Below, piece after piece: positions 48,182-60,011 of a DNA stretch of 64,000 nucleotides; positions within the stretch are counted from its first letter, which is position 1; each line of letters begins with the position of its first letter. A program made the position numbers and the translations under genes. This DNA comes from Verticillium longisporum (taxonomy: Eukaryota; Ascomycota; Sordariomycetes; Glomerellales; Plectosphaerellaceae), in assembly GCA_019188255.1 (NCBI GenBank), contig JAETXT010000007.1, positions 434,001 to 498,000 on the forward strand. Direction: 5' to 3'. The notes beneath the pieces are model-generated. The model was not told where the DNA came from and did not search any database. It was given only the letters and a program-made list of their open reading frames with translations.

Positions 48182-51100
48182 GTCGTACTAACAAATAGGG
48201 TGAGATGAGTGAAAAATAGGCTTGTCGTTATAGGCGTGGTAGTGGTTGCGGTCTATGTAGCTGTTGCTGTAGAGCGTCGATGTCGGCAAGTGAAGATAAT
48301 AGAAATAAAGAGTGTACTGAGGCTTGCTCAAAGAAACTCGAGATACCAGTCTCTACTAAACGATTAGAAGTGAAGAGCAAGCAGACGAAGAGAAAGAAGC
48401 CGCAAACGGATGAGCGGACAAGTCGTGGAAGAGAATAGTCAAGGAGTGAGGAGGAGCCTGCTGATCATGGCACCCTGGAGGAGGCAGCATGGCCGTTATA
48501 TTCGGGGAGGGGGAGGGCCATGAGCAACGTCTTGGCCCTCGCTGTGCCATGGTTCTGATCGTCCCCTGCCGGACGGGCTGGAACACGGAACCAGCCAGCG
48601 GCGTGGATCCCCGGATCACTGCGTGAGGAGGTGGGTAGCAACTCGATCAAGACTGGACGACAACTTGGACCAGGGGTCTGTTGCTGGCGAGGCTTCGTTC
48701 TGTTGTCGGTGTGGGTACTGGGTACAACTTGGCATAACAGGCCTTCACAGGACAGACGCGCAGTCCTGTTCAGGCGCGGTGTCAGCCTTGGGGATCATCC
48801 GAAGTCCGTTCTGTGCCATCACGATGCAGCGATGTGTGCGATGGGGTCAGGTTTTCGTCTATGCGCAGCGCTCGTCGCCTGCTAGACAAGGGGCAGTCTG
48901 TTTTGGCTTTGCGGCTCTCCAGCAGGGCAGGCTCCAGATTGGGCGCTGGGTGCAGGCTCATCGACCGAGAAGAGGGCCGAGGGCAGGGATGACAGCGGCC
49001 CCTGGGTCGCAGATGCACGGGGGCATCTCGAGGAGAACCATGTCGGGGGCACGGAGGGAACGTGAGCCGTTGGGACGGACCCTGGAATTGCTGGCTCAGC
49101 CTGCCGAAGTGAAACCACGAAGGCCTTGGGCTGGTTGGTGATGCAATGATGAATGAGGGATGGGATTGCGTGTGGTCGGTGCATCGACTTCAATTCGGAT
49201 CTGGGACGAAAGCTCAAACATGGGGCGGCAACAGGGGTGTGCACCAGCTGTCGTGCGATAAAGTTAGGCTTTGGCAATCCGATGCTGCTGGCTCGTTCGC
49301 TCGTTCGCCGGCTTGTGATTAAGGATTTGGCGGCGATGTCGAGCAAGCTGATTGATCTATGTTAGTATCTACCAATTGTCATTTTCAGCAACATCACCTC
49401 GCATTGTCGTCACGCGAGGGCGAGACCTCAGCGAAACCCGATTTCGAACAAGAACCAGAATCGAAATGCAGACGCAGACTGGACGCCCTGACCTGACAGC
49501 CCAAGTTCTGTAACAGCTGCCCCTGCGCTGCCAAGCCATCTGTACCAGGGAGTGTCGTCCCAAGACGCACCAAAACGGCCGTGCGCCGAGGCATTCCAAG
49601 ATGGCAGCCAGCAGACCGGGGAACCAGCGGACCTGACGAGGAAAATGTCGCGAAACAAAAATGAGTCGATGCCTGGGGATACGGTCCTCGAAACAACAAA
49701 AGCAATCTCATCGACGCGGAAGAGAGCTACCCAGAAGAAGAGCCCCAGTCGGTGATCGTGACAGGGCGGTGGAGGAATGGGTTGCCTCGACCGGCTTGGC
49801 AAAGCTGACGTAAAGTGACTGACTTGTTGGCAGTTCGGGATCAGCCGAGCTCGGTCTTTGAACGATTACAGACGGACTCCAGACGAAGAGACGATCATGA
49901 GACGCAGCATGGGCCCTCGACAGCTCCAGCTCGAGAGCGTTGCGGTGAGGGTGGCAGAAGAAAGACTAGTATGACGACCTGAAGATGGCGCGGAGGAGAA
50001 GCGGCACCTGATTCTGCATTGGCAGCAGCAACACCCGCCTGCGCCTGCCTGGCTCCCTCAATGGCCTTGCCTTATCTTAGTCATTCACGTCCCTTCCATT
50101 GACTTCGCTTCAGAGTACTCCAGGACCCCCTGCCCGCTCTCTCTCGGGCACCCAAGACCTGGTCTACAGGGGATCAACCGGTCTGTGGCTGTCCTAATAC
50201 ACCATCACCATCCAGATCGACATCGTGAGACTCAATCTCCCGACCCTCCACAATGCCTTGAGCATTCGCCATGCCGGGCGTCATTTCCTTCTATAAATGC
50301 CGTGACACGTCGCGCCCGAGTCAGGTATCAGGCCATGCTGAAATAGCGTCCACTCTGCACATCAGTTTGTGTATTCTTGACCTGCCTTCCCACGTTTCTG
50401 ACCGTCATGGGCACATCTTTTGTCACCGCTTCACAGCTAGTGCTGTGGCAGTCGCGTGCTTCTTAATGTACCGGCCGAACGACAGACGGCAGGCCCAACT
50501 GGGGCTTCTCATGGATTACCCACGGCCACGTGGAAGGCCAAAACAGAGATGCAGAGCCTCTACAGCATTTTGACCGCCCGTGGACTGATCTTGCGTGTCT
50601 TCGCCACACAGCATCTGGTCTGGTCTACAAAAGTCAGTGTGAGAAGGGTTGCAGCTGCTAGACAGTTGTCTCACTACTGGATTCCAGCAAGAGGATGACG
50701 TTGGCCACGGGAAGTCCAGATCAAACAGCAACTGGCAGACCCTACTTTCTGCGGTTATAGTCATGAACGCGATTTCCATTGCAAGAACCAAGTATTGGAA
50801 AGTCGTATTCAAGGGCCACGCAAACGAACATGATGACGGGCGCAAAAGGAGAATTTTTCGCCACGGTTGAGGTCAGTTGGGATGCATCACAGACTTGAGA
50901 GACCTCAACTGTATATTTTGAACAGATCTTGTACTTGCCCAACAGGTTTTCGACGTCATACTCTGAAGCTTCCAGTAAATGCCATCAATATAGCGGGACC
51001 CCGACATCTTTGGGTCTCCAGTCATAACTACGAGGACGATCGGCAAAGCTGAGAGCCCGGCCAGAGCTCTATATGGTGACTTCAGTTTGCATCATACAAA

Positions 51101-52127
51101 GATCTGTCGTCTCGCACACCGAGTCTTGCTCATCTTTGACTGGTCTCTGTAAGCCTTCTCTTTGAAACCGATGGAAAAGCATTGATCAAATCATTAGAAC
51201 GGAATGACGATTTGAGGGACAATACCTCATGTTGCGTCTAAACACTGCGTGCTCTGGGCCGGACATTACTCGGAAATCGTTTAAAAGAATGTATGGTCTC
51301 GAGGTTGAATTTAAAAGTACCTTAAGCATGCTTGTCGATCAAACAGATCACCAACCGAGTCTATGAGCTTCAGCCGGCAAAGTCGGCACATATCTGGGAG
51401 ATGACCAAATCACCAGCACAAAGGTTAAACAGACGTATGCGGTGAAGTGAGCCCAAATCGGGTCCAAAAGTAGTCAGCATTCGTGTAAACGTCTTCAAAA
51501 TCCAGCAACAGCCCTTTTCGTCGTCAACGATACGAAGTGCTTGCGCACCCGCCGACGATCACGACCCGAGCTTTCAATGCAGCAGGAGAATAAAAGTCTT
51601 GGCAGCCCGAGAGACTCGTGTTGAAAAGCCAGGGGATCTCTGGCCCGCGGCTTGGCGTTTCGTGACCCCTGGCGCTGACCATCCTCGGACAACGACAGCC
51701 CAGTTACCTGCTCCTGAAACCTGCCACGATGAACAATGCCACATCGAGCGCCCGTGACAACCGTCCTCAACACAACTCACAAGATGCACCTAGCTTAACA
51801 ATCAGCCAAACAGCAATGGCTTGCATGATTCGACAGGATCATGGACTCGATGACTGCCGGCTGCGTTGCATTCCAAGGGCCGTAAATTCGTGCTTCGCTT
51901 GTTGAAAGATGCAGAGCACCAGGCTTTAGCTACTGGTATCTAACACAACGTCCACTCACTCCTCGCAGAAAGAAAAGGGGAAAAGTACCAAATGCCGACC
52001 GTCCATCGACTCAAGTTAGCCAAACAATAATGCAGTAGCGATGAAAGAAAAAAATGCTCGTCATTCAAGTCAACCCTTGGCTCTCATCCACTTTGCTGTG
52101 TGCCGCGCGTCTCGCCAGCAAAAAATG
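48182..52127. other. 3.9-kb region without a supported gene
   Basis: Promoter side of the repeat-rich protein on the left, 3' side of the Vps9-type gene on the right. Short chance frames only. No RNA gene or repeat is recognised. Confidence 0.5.
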
Positions 52128-54587
52128 CTATGTGGACAATGCAAGGCAGGCATCCACCGCTAGTCCGACCCTCCCCTGCTTTTGCACCACGACATCCGAG
52201 ATGATGTCCCTGTCGAGGTCCGGAAACATGCCGGCAAGCGTCTCAACGACATTGTGGTGCTCCGCCCGGTGTAACCTCTGCGCCTCGGCCGTCTCGGCGC
52301 TCGCTTGCCTCGCTGCCGCCTCCTCCACCGACAGCTGCGAATGATTGCGTGGGTCCGGCCGTCCTCCAGCCTCGCGTGCCTCCTCGCCGCTGGGCCGTGG
52401 TGATAAACGGTTTGGGTCGAGAGGCTGCGGCGCGCGCGACGCGGCGCTGGCGCCGGATTCCGGTCCGGTGGGATCTTCGGAGCTCATGCGGCCGAGGGTA
52501 CTGGGCGGCCGCTGGATCGTCTGGAGCAGGCTCGTAATGGGGGCCTGGCCGTCGGAGTAGTCGCCATCTGACGATGTGGAGCGGCGAGGCGTGGACAAGT
52601 CTCCGTTATTGACATCCTGGTCGGTTCGGGTCGAGGGTTCGCCTTGTGGCTGCGCCACTAGGCTTTGGGGTAACTTCTCGGAGCGCTGCGTTTCCACCGG
52701 GGGTGCAGCGGTGTGCTTCTCTGCGATGGCTGAGACGGCGGCCTCGACGTTCTTCTCGAACTCGTCATCGGTAATGGTAAGGCTGGTCTTGTCCATGTTC
52801 TCGATGAATTGGATAGCGCCCATCTGCGAGTGTTAGTGAAGGTTTGAGCACATGTTCACGAACACGTACCAGAGAAGACAGATAGTATCCGGCCTCGCCA
52901 CCCAGTTTCTCCTGATTCCTGAATCGAAGAATGTACTGCACATTCGACACGATATGCTCAGGATTGGATTGGAGCACTACGTAGATAAGGAATGGCATGA
53001 ACGAGTCTGCTGATCCATCCGACTTTGCGTGCTTGAGCAGACCTAGTGGGTGTTAGAGGCGTTCAGAACTATAATGGGGACTGCTCCTACCAAAGATGAC
53101 CTTGCAGCAATTCAACACGCAGATGATCTTGTCCCTCGGCGCGCGATACGACCTAATTTTGAAGAGTTCTGTGTCGTGATTAGCGCCTGCCGTGTACGAG
53201 AAGGAATCCACAGCCGCATACCCTGCTGCGCCAACTTGAGGAACCGCTTCCCGCTCTCGCTCGTTGGTGGAATATCAAGATGGGCTTCCCTAATCCAGCC
53301 GTAAATGTTGATCTTCTGTGTCAGGATATCATCCCTCTCGACATCCTCTTGGTGCTGCCCCTTACGCCCCGCCCCCATCGGCCGCTCGCCGCCTCTCCTC
53401 TTGGGTTTGGCCCCAGGAATGGGCTGCGGCGCGGGGATGGCCGGCGAGAACGTCTGGGTGTACAGCCTGTTCATGACAAGCTTCTCCATGCCCTCTCGCG
53501 CGTTGTCAAACTCGGCGTCCGAAACATCGCGCCAGACCTCTCACTGCGCCATTTTGTTGGCAGTGAAGGCGAGGAAGACGCCGATAATCTTGAGATGTTC
53601 GTGAACCACACACTGCCGCTTGCCGAATCCAGATAGGAAAGACGTGAGATAGCGCGCGACAGGATCGGCTTTCTTGTTGCGCAGCTGCTCGAGGAAACGG
53701 TGAAAGTCAAAAGGTAGGGTCGGCTCTGGTTCGGGTTCGGGTGGTGGGGGCCGGTGCATGGCCGAGGGCGACATGGGAGTATCAAGAGAGGTTTGGCTGT
53801 CCTCGGCGCCGGGAGGGCCGTCCTTCGGGGGCACTGGAGGACCAAAATCCACCGAGGACCTGGTTCGGGATCTTGTGCTCGCGGGTGACGAAGGTATGGC
53901 TGCGCCCAAGGCCTCCTTCTCCAGCGACTGGGCCGAGAAGGAGGTCGACAGAGGCTCGAGGCTCGAGTTTCTTGGTGGATGTTGAATGGGGCCGCCGAGA
54001 ATGGGCGATGTAATCTCGAGTCGTGGACTCATGACTTCCTCAGCTCCCGGGCCACCGCCGTCGCCGGTGAACTGCTCCATGATGCTCTGAATCTCGGAGC
54101 GCGAGCCGTTCTCCTGGTCATCATCGCTCGTATACCTCCGATCGTCGTAGGCAGCGTCAGATCTCGTGGGAGACGCATCTTGTCGGGATCCTACACTGGA
54201 CGGTGTTCTTGAAGGAGGGCGTGAGGCTGTCGGGGTAGGTGGCATAGGATCAACGTAGGCTTTGGTCTCGATCGTGAGGAGCTGGGTCGAGGTGTCGGCG
54301 GGGAGGGGTTTCGACGGCTTGATGGTTGCCACGGAAGCATTCATAAGGTCCGAAGAGGCCGAAGCCTCTCCGTCTGGGTCTGCCTCTGTCACAACATGTG
54401 CGCGAGAGGCAGTGTCTTCGGCATCTTTGCTGTGGTTGCTGGGGCTACTCGGTTTGCTGGCGTCGGCAGCTACAGATGCTGATGCTGTTGGTTCTGTCTT
54501 GTCGGTGAGGTCGATGAGATCGTCGAGGGCTTGGACCTTCTCAGGTGCGTCCGAAGATGGCTTCCCCGGGCCTTGTTCGACGGGCAT
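52128..54587 (-). CDS. Vps9-type guanine nucleotide exchange factor with C-terminal CUE domain; interrupted by an in-frame TGA
   Basis: Exons 54587-53222, 53168-53091, 53042-52870 and 52823-52128 (introns 53, 48 and 46 bp, GT-AG), 770 codons. Residues 1-280 are Ser/Pro/Asp-rich and probably disordered. The helical and VPS9 region follows (REGMEKLVMNRLY, FKIRSYRAPRDKIICVLNCC, GSADSFMPFLIYVVLQSNPE, YYLSSLMGAIQFIENM), and the last 45 residues form a CUE ubiquitin-binding domain (LAGMFPDLDRDIISDVV). By family it activates Rab5/Vps21-type GTPases in endosome and vacuole transport. Codon 349 is TGA (53541-53543), between KMAQ and EVWRDVSD, inside conserved sequence, with the same frame open on both sides. 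That would remove the catalytic domain. A true nonsense allele, readthrough or a base-call error are all possible. The start ATG at 54587 is the first in frame. Confidence 0.88.
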
Positions 54588-54947
54588 ATCTGGCTCCGCC
54601 ACTGGCGGCTGGGGTTCTGGGAGAGTTTGGGCTGTGAATGGTGGGTATCAGGACGTGGTGAGTTGGTTGTTGTCCTGAAGCTAGGCTTGGGTGAGCGTCG
54701 TCACAAGGCTGTGCTCCACACATGATTTCCCCCCCACCATGGAAACGGGCTTTGGAGCGGGCCTTGAGGCTGCCTGGAGCACGGGCACGAGTCCCTGGCT
54801 TCGAGTCGCCCCAGAGTTTTGCCGGCCAAGGTGGAGCGCCCGTGGATCAGGGTCCGACGGGCGCTGCGGCGCATGGAGGCCTGACGTCAGCGCATCGGGG
54901 CGTGGCTGCAAGCGCTAGCCCCTTCTGAACCTCCACTGTACCGAAGG

Positions 54948-54974
54948 TAGGTAGGTACCTTAGGTACCTACCTA
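54948..54974. repeat. 12-bp perfect inverted repeat rich in TACC/GGTA
   Basis: TAGGTAGGTACC (54948-54959) and GGTACCTACCTA (54963-54974) with a 3-base loop. Related AGGTA/TACCT words continue on both sides. Confidence 0.88.
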
Positions 54975-56766
54975 GGTAGTAACACCTAGGCTTTCTTATG
55001 TATTTCAGAATATTGACTGCCCCGAAGAGTCTGGTGATTTACACACCAGCATGCCGTACTGCATTATGTCAGCAGTCATCCAGCACGCCAGTCCTTGCTA
55101 CCCCTCAATACCATCACAATCACCATCGTCCGTCCTTACGTATCTAAGCAGGTAGTTGCCTACCAATGGTTTAATCCCCCATGTTCGATCATCAACGTCA
55201 AGGAATTATCCCAGACACCATCGTCGGTGCATCCTGTTTGTGAGGAATGCATCATCGATTGCTTCACTTGGCCGTTTCAATCACCTGACGCGTGGCTCAA
55301 AGTCAGCCAGGACGGCCTGGTTGAGCCTCGACTTCCTGGAATCGACGTCCCCATTCGGGCCACACCTTGCGAGCAACATTCGTTGGCATGTATACCCATG
55401 GCGCTCACACCGTCTCAACATGACCTGTCGCCCGACTCGCACTCCTACCCGAAAGCGTCCTGCCCTCGGCCGTTGATCCCCGCCCTGCGGCTTGGCCTCG
55501 GACGGTGTGCGCGGTCGAGGGTGATACGACGGCCTCTTCATGGAAGCAATTTGTTTGTCAGTATGGTCATTCGGCAATCTGGAGCAAGGTCTTGCATGCC
55601 GGCTCCGTTCTTTTCTTGCCTTCGAAGCATTGTTTCTTTGACTGGAAGCCACTCGGACCACACACCATCGTTTCGAACACTGCTCGTCGCGTTTCAGCAC
55701 CAGAATTAGGCGCACAATGGGCATGCCGAGGCAAAAGAAAGAACTCTTCATGGAAGTTACCGAATTCGACCAATACTGACACTCTTTGAATCCCAATCTG
55801 GCTGTGGAGCGCAGCGAGACTGACAGAAGAGGAAAGCTCCACGACCCGTCCTCCTTTAGGATCGCCCATCTGGACATCACGGCGATGCGGCGAAGTCGCC
55901 CTGCCCTCTACGAAGCAGAACAGACCAGCTGTGCCTTTAGTGTCTAAAGCAAAGCCTGTGCAACTCGAAAGTCTGCGAACATCAAGGAACACAAGGAATG
56001 ATAACGATTGGCAGTCATGCAGCGAATAGCTCGATTGCCATGTACTTTGTGCACGCGATCAAGCTCTTATCAACCAATCGACCCAGGTCATCGAGTGATG
56101 AAGTGCTTCTCAGAATGCGCAACTCGCGATGGGACGACTGGCACAATACCTCCCCGTAACGTTCCCGCTTACTATATCGTGACTATCCCCATCGAGCGCC
56201 TCGAGCTGTTTACCCCACCAATTCTGCCTACCCATTGAAGCGTGTTCAACCTGAGACTGCCTGCGTTCGCCAAGCTCACGTTCTACAGACACTTACCTCA
56301 ACTGGACATACACGCGCTTTAAACGATACAGCTTCAGCTCAAACACATCGACGAACCCCGCCTCTCACCCGACGTCCTGGTTCTGTTTCCCTGGCATGTT
56401 CGGAGTCCACGGGGGCGGCTGTGCGCGTCCGTCACCGCCATCAGTCCCCGCAACCTCGTGCGTCTGGGCCGTGCTGAGCCACGAGCCGCCATGTCTTCCC
56501 AATCGAGCCAGAGTTGCGACTGGAAATCGCCCCATTCGTTCGCTGGAAGTGGGAGGCTCTGTGGGCCCTGCGAGGATCTGACGATCATGTTCCCTTTCTC
56601 ATGACGTGGATGCTTCGCCTGTCCAGTTGTTGCTCGAGATGCGATTGGACAGCCTTCCCGTCGAGGATGGGACGACGCATGTCCGATGAGAGTGCCGGCA
56701 GAAGACAGCCCTTCGGGCGTGTCATCTCAACTCCGGATTCTCGGGAGGCCGTCTTTGAAGAACATC
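54975..56766. other. Intergenic region upstream of the cutinase gene
   Basis: About 1.8 kb without a supported gene. It includes the distal promoter of the cutinase on the right. Confidence 0.5.
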
Positions 56767-56772
56767 TATAAA
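56767..56772 (+). promoter_or_regulatory. TATA box of the cutinase gene
   Basis: TATAAA 219 bases before the ATG, followed by a pyrimidine- and CA-rich leader. A second TATAAA-like sequence at about 56940 is too close to the start to be preferred. Confidence 0.5.
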
Positions 56773-56990
56773 GGCGGCTGGCACCTTCACACTTTGTCGA
56801 TACTTTCATCTCATCAGCATCCTCAGCAACGATCCCTCAGACAACCACAGCAAGCCAGCATCTTCGCCAGCCCGGGAGGCATTCCATCGTTCCCTTCTCT
56901 TCACTCATTTACATCGCTCCGTGAGCCATACCACTATCTTTATAAACCCCTGATACTCTCGAATCGATCACCACCTTTACCAAAGTCATC

Positions 56991-57717
56991 ATGAAGTACA
57001 TTATCACGCTCGCTCTCGCCGCCCTCGCCGCCGCCGGCCCCATCGAACAGCGCCAGCGCGGTGGCCGTGTTGGCAGCACCGCTACCGAGTTCACTGACGG
57101 CGGCTGCAAGCCCATTATCATGCTCTTCGCCCGCGGCTCGACCGAGACGGGCAACATGGGTACCGTGTGTGGCCCGCCAACGGCCAACGGCGTCAAGGCC
57201 AACTTTGGCGCCGATCAGGTTGCAGTCGAGGGGATCGAGTACGCCGCTGCCCTGTCTACCAACTTTGGCAACGGAGGCGCCGACCGTCGTGGTGTTGCCG
57301 AGATGGAGCGCCTCATCGCGCAGGCCAACACGGACTGCCCCGACTCGATGCTCGTCGTCGGCGGCTATAGTCAGGGCGCTGCCCTCACGCATCGCGCCGT
57401 CGAGGACCTTCCGCAGGCGCAGAAGGACCAGATCGTCGCCGCCTTTACTTTTGGCGACACCCAGAACGTCCAGGTAAGATGCCCGTCTCAGGTCCAGGAG
57501 GTTAAAGTACGCTAACGTGGGCCAGGACAATCGCCAGATTCCCAACTTCCCTCCTGAGAAGACCAATATCATTTGCAACGCCGGCGACGCTGTCTGTGCC
57601 GGCACGCTGACGATCCTCCCGGCTCACTTGGCCTACGGAGCGCGTGCCGACGAGCAAGTTGCATTCATCACTTCGAAGCTGCAGGCTGCCGGCGCCAAGC
57701 TCAGGAAGAGGGACTAG
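56991..57717 (+). CDS. Secreted cutinase (CE5), 224 aa
   Basis: Exons 56991-57473 and 57526-57717 with a 52-bp intron (GTAAGA, branch GCTAACG, acceptor CCAG). Signal peptide about 1-16 (MKYIITLALAALAAAG) and a short pro-region. Catalytic Ser127 is in GGYSQGA, the probable Asp182 in CNAGDAVC, and His195 in LPAHLAYG. Cysteine pairs match the classical fungal cutinases, and the length is typical. The enzyme is expected outside the cell, hydrolysing cutin polyester to free hydroxy fatty acids, for penetration of the plant cuticle or saprotrophic growth. It lacks the GPI-type tail of the CE5 enzyme at 45268, so the two should act in different places. Confidence 0.95.
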
Positions 57718-58835
57718 ATCAGATGATACAAAGGACATTTCGAAGGGAACAGAGTTTGCTTCCCGGGGAAACTGCGAGAGAACCGGCTGCCTGGTTGCTG
57801 CTCGGCTCTTCAGGGCGTTTACATGATTATGATTATGCTGCGAGTTGAGCTTATACTATACCATCTACTGTTGAGGACATTACACATTTGGTCCTTCACC
57901 CCTGTTCTATAAAACGGTGAAATGGCGATTCCGTTCGCGAGTAGCTCGAAGAATTCGGTCAAGAAATGGTTCCCGAAGAAAACAAGACCATCTTCATTGA
58001 CATCGTTAGGCTGACAGGCCGTCATCGACAGGCTCTCGCGGCAGTGGTTCAGGGGCTCGGAATGGCCGACAGCGGCGCTCAGGCGACAGGGCGTAAGGGG
58101 TGTTTCGTATTTTTCCTGCTCATTTTTCTTTTCGGAGTGCTGACGCCACCGATGTACGACTTTTAGAGACGCACAAGCCAAGAACTAGTCTTTTCTTTTT
58201 GGTATTCAATCCCTTTTGCAAATGTGCGCAGGTGTTGAAACGAGCGGCGTGGCGCCTTTGACTCTCGGCGGACGATGCTGTGAAGCGGAATTGGCGGGGT
58301 TCGATTCCCCGGTTGATGATGGGTCGGCGGGAACTCTGGCTGAACACGGGTTCGTTCCGGCACAGCTCCCGCACCTGAGTTCAACAAATGCCTTCGGTCT
58401 CCGACTATTCGTGATCTTTCTCCCGTTGCAGCTCTCGGGCATGATCAACGTCCGTCCCCGAGTCGATTGTCCAATCCGATCAGCACCCTCGTAACGACTT
58501 CAGGTACGCCATCTGATAGGATGCTCGCTTGCTCGCGTCAGCTTCAGCCGAATAAGGTGGTGCATATACTGCTCAATATAGACGAAGTAGTCCAATTGAA
58601 TTGCCGGTGAACTATGTCGTATGCAGACCGATTGCCCATATGGATATAGTAACAGAATGCCCACACTCGCAAGCTTCATTGCTTTGGTCCTCCGGCTATA
58701 TTTTGGCCTATTACCCTCATTCATTCCTCGCATGTCGCTATTGACCATTCCCATGCAGTCAAATCGAAGTTATAACCCAAAGGCACCAAGTAATCATCAT
58801 AGCCAGGAGAATCCTTCACTTTGGGCCCCATCAAA
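57718..58835. other. Intergenic region
   Basis: 1.1 kb between cutinase and hydrolase, both on the plus strand. It includes a tRNA-T-arm-like hairpin at about 58293-58314 without the rest of a tRNA. Confidence 0.5.
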
Positions 58836-59951
58836 ATGAAGCAAGACGACATCCAGCCTCCGAGGGTGACCTCAGGCCCCGGATATCCCGAGGCATTCGC
58901 GGTCCAACTCGAGACGGAGCTTTCTGCTCTGCGCGAGCTCATTGCCAGGCAGTCCAGCGACGGGCATCTATTCGACAAGAGAATCGCCGTCGACACGCCA
59001 GGATTGGGAGAGGGCCACGTCAAATGTTCCGTTTGCTTGCCAAATGCTCCTGGATCAACACCGGAATTTCCGGCGCCTTTACCCCTGATCATTCTGCTAG
59101 AGGGCGGCGGCTTCGCTCTCGGCCAGCCGAGTGACGGCGAAGCGAATGCCAGATTCGTGTCCGACAAAGTAAGCTCCGTCTCCGGCCTCGGCTCTTGAAG
59201 CAGATGAACAGTCCACTAATAACGTCTCAAGCTTGACGCAGTAGTCGTATCACTCGACTACGCCAAAGCTCCCCGCTACCCCTTTCCCCACGCCCTCCTC
59301 CAAGCATACGACGTACTCAAGTGGTCAATCTCGCCTGCGGCGGTGCAGACACTGGGCGTCGCAGCCGACCCATCTCGTGTCACCGTCGTCGGCTGTTCAG
59401 CCGGCGGTAACCTCGCGACCTCGCTCTCGCTCCTCGTCGCCTTCACAGCTGGGCCGACCGCCCCATTCCGCGCAGCGCTGGGCCCTCAGTTTCGGCAGGT
59501 CGCCCAAGTCCTCGTCTATCCCTGCCTTGCCCTTCACGAGCGGTACGGAGAACGCTTCGCGCGCGCAAGCCCCGAGGCCCAGGCTAAGAGTATCCCCGTC
59601 GTCATGCTTGAGAAGATGGAGGCGGCGTACGTTCCGCCATATGTCGATGGCCGGCAGATCTTCGTGGCGCCAATGCGGGCGGACCTTGAGCTGTTGCGTG
59701 AGCTACGGCCGACCTTGGCGCCGATGCTGACGTTTGTCGCAGGACTCGATGCCCTGGATAAGGAAGCCGTTGAATACGTGGAGCAATTCAGGGGCGCGGG
59801 CATCGAAGCCGCTGTCAAGATTTATCCGGAGGCGGCTCATGCATACACACATGGCAAGGAGGGAGACGCAAGGTGGCGAGAAGAGGATGCGAGAGTCACC
59901 TGGGAGAGAGTCTGCGATTTTGTATCAAGAAAGATGTGTCATGGTCCGTAG
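58836..59951 (+). CDS. Alpha/beta hydrolase of the hormone-sensitive lipase type, 350 aa
   Basis: Exons 58836-59168 and 59232-59951, with a 63-bp intron (GTAAGC, branch CACTAATAA, acceptor CAAG). Nucleophile Ser167 is in GCSAGGN. The acid is probably Asp284 or Asp287 (GLDALDKE), and His314 (AAHAYT) completes the triad. The oxyanion-hole motif, normally HGGGF in this family, is EGGGF at 89-93. There is no signal peptide, so it is probably cytosolic, acting on short-chain or carboxylic esters. The ATG at 58836 is the first in frame. Its 3' end converges on the P450 gene with only 60 bp between the stop codons. Confidence 0.9.
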
Positions 59952-60011
59952 AATGTTACCCTGTCGTAATGACCGCCTTCATGTTCAGATTTATAGGGCA
60001 AAACTCCTCTG

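Noticed and set aside
53541..53548. GTGAGAGG at the in-frame TGA as a splice donor
   Set aside because: The downstream sequence is conserved VPS9-family protein, and no branch site and acceptor allow removal of the TGA without losing it.
58293..58314. GCGGGGTTCGATTCCCCG hairpin resembling a tRNA T arm
   Set aside because: No acceptor, D or anticodon arm could be paired around it on either strand.
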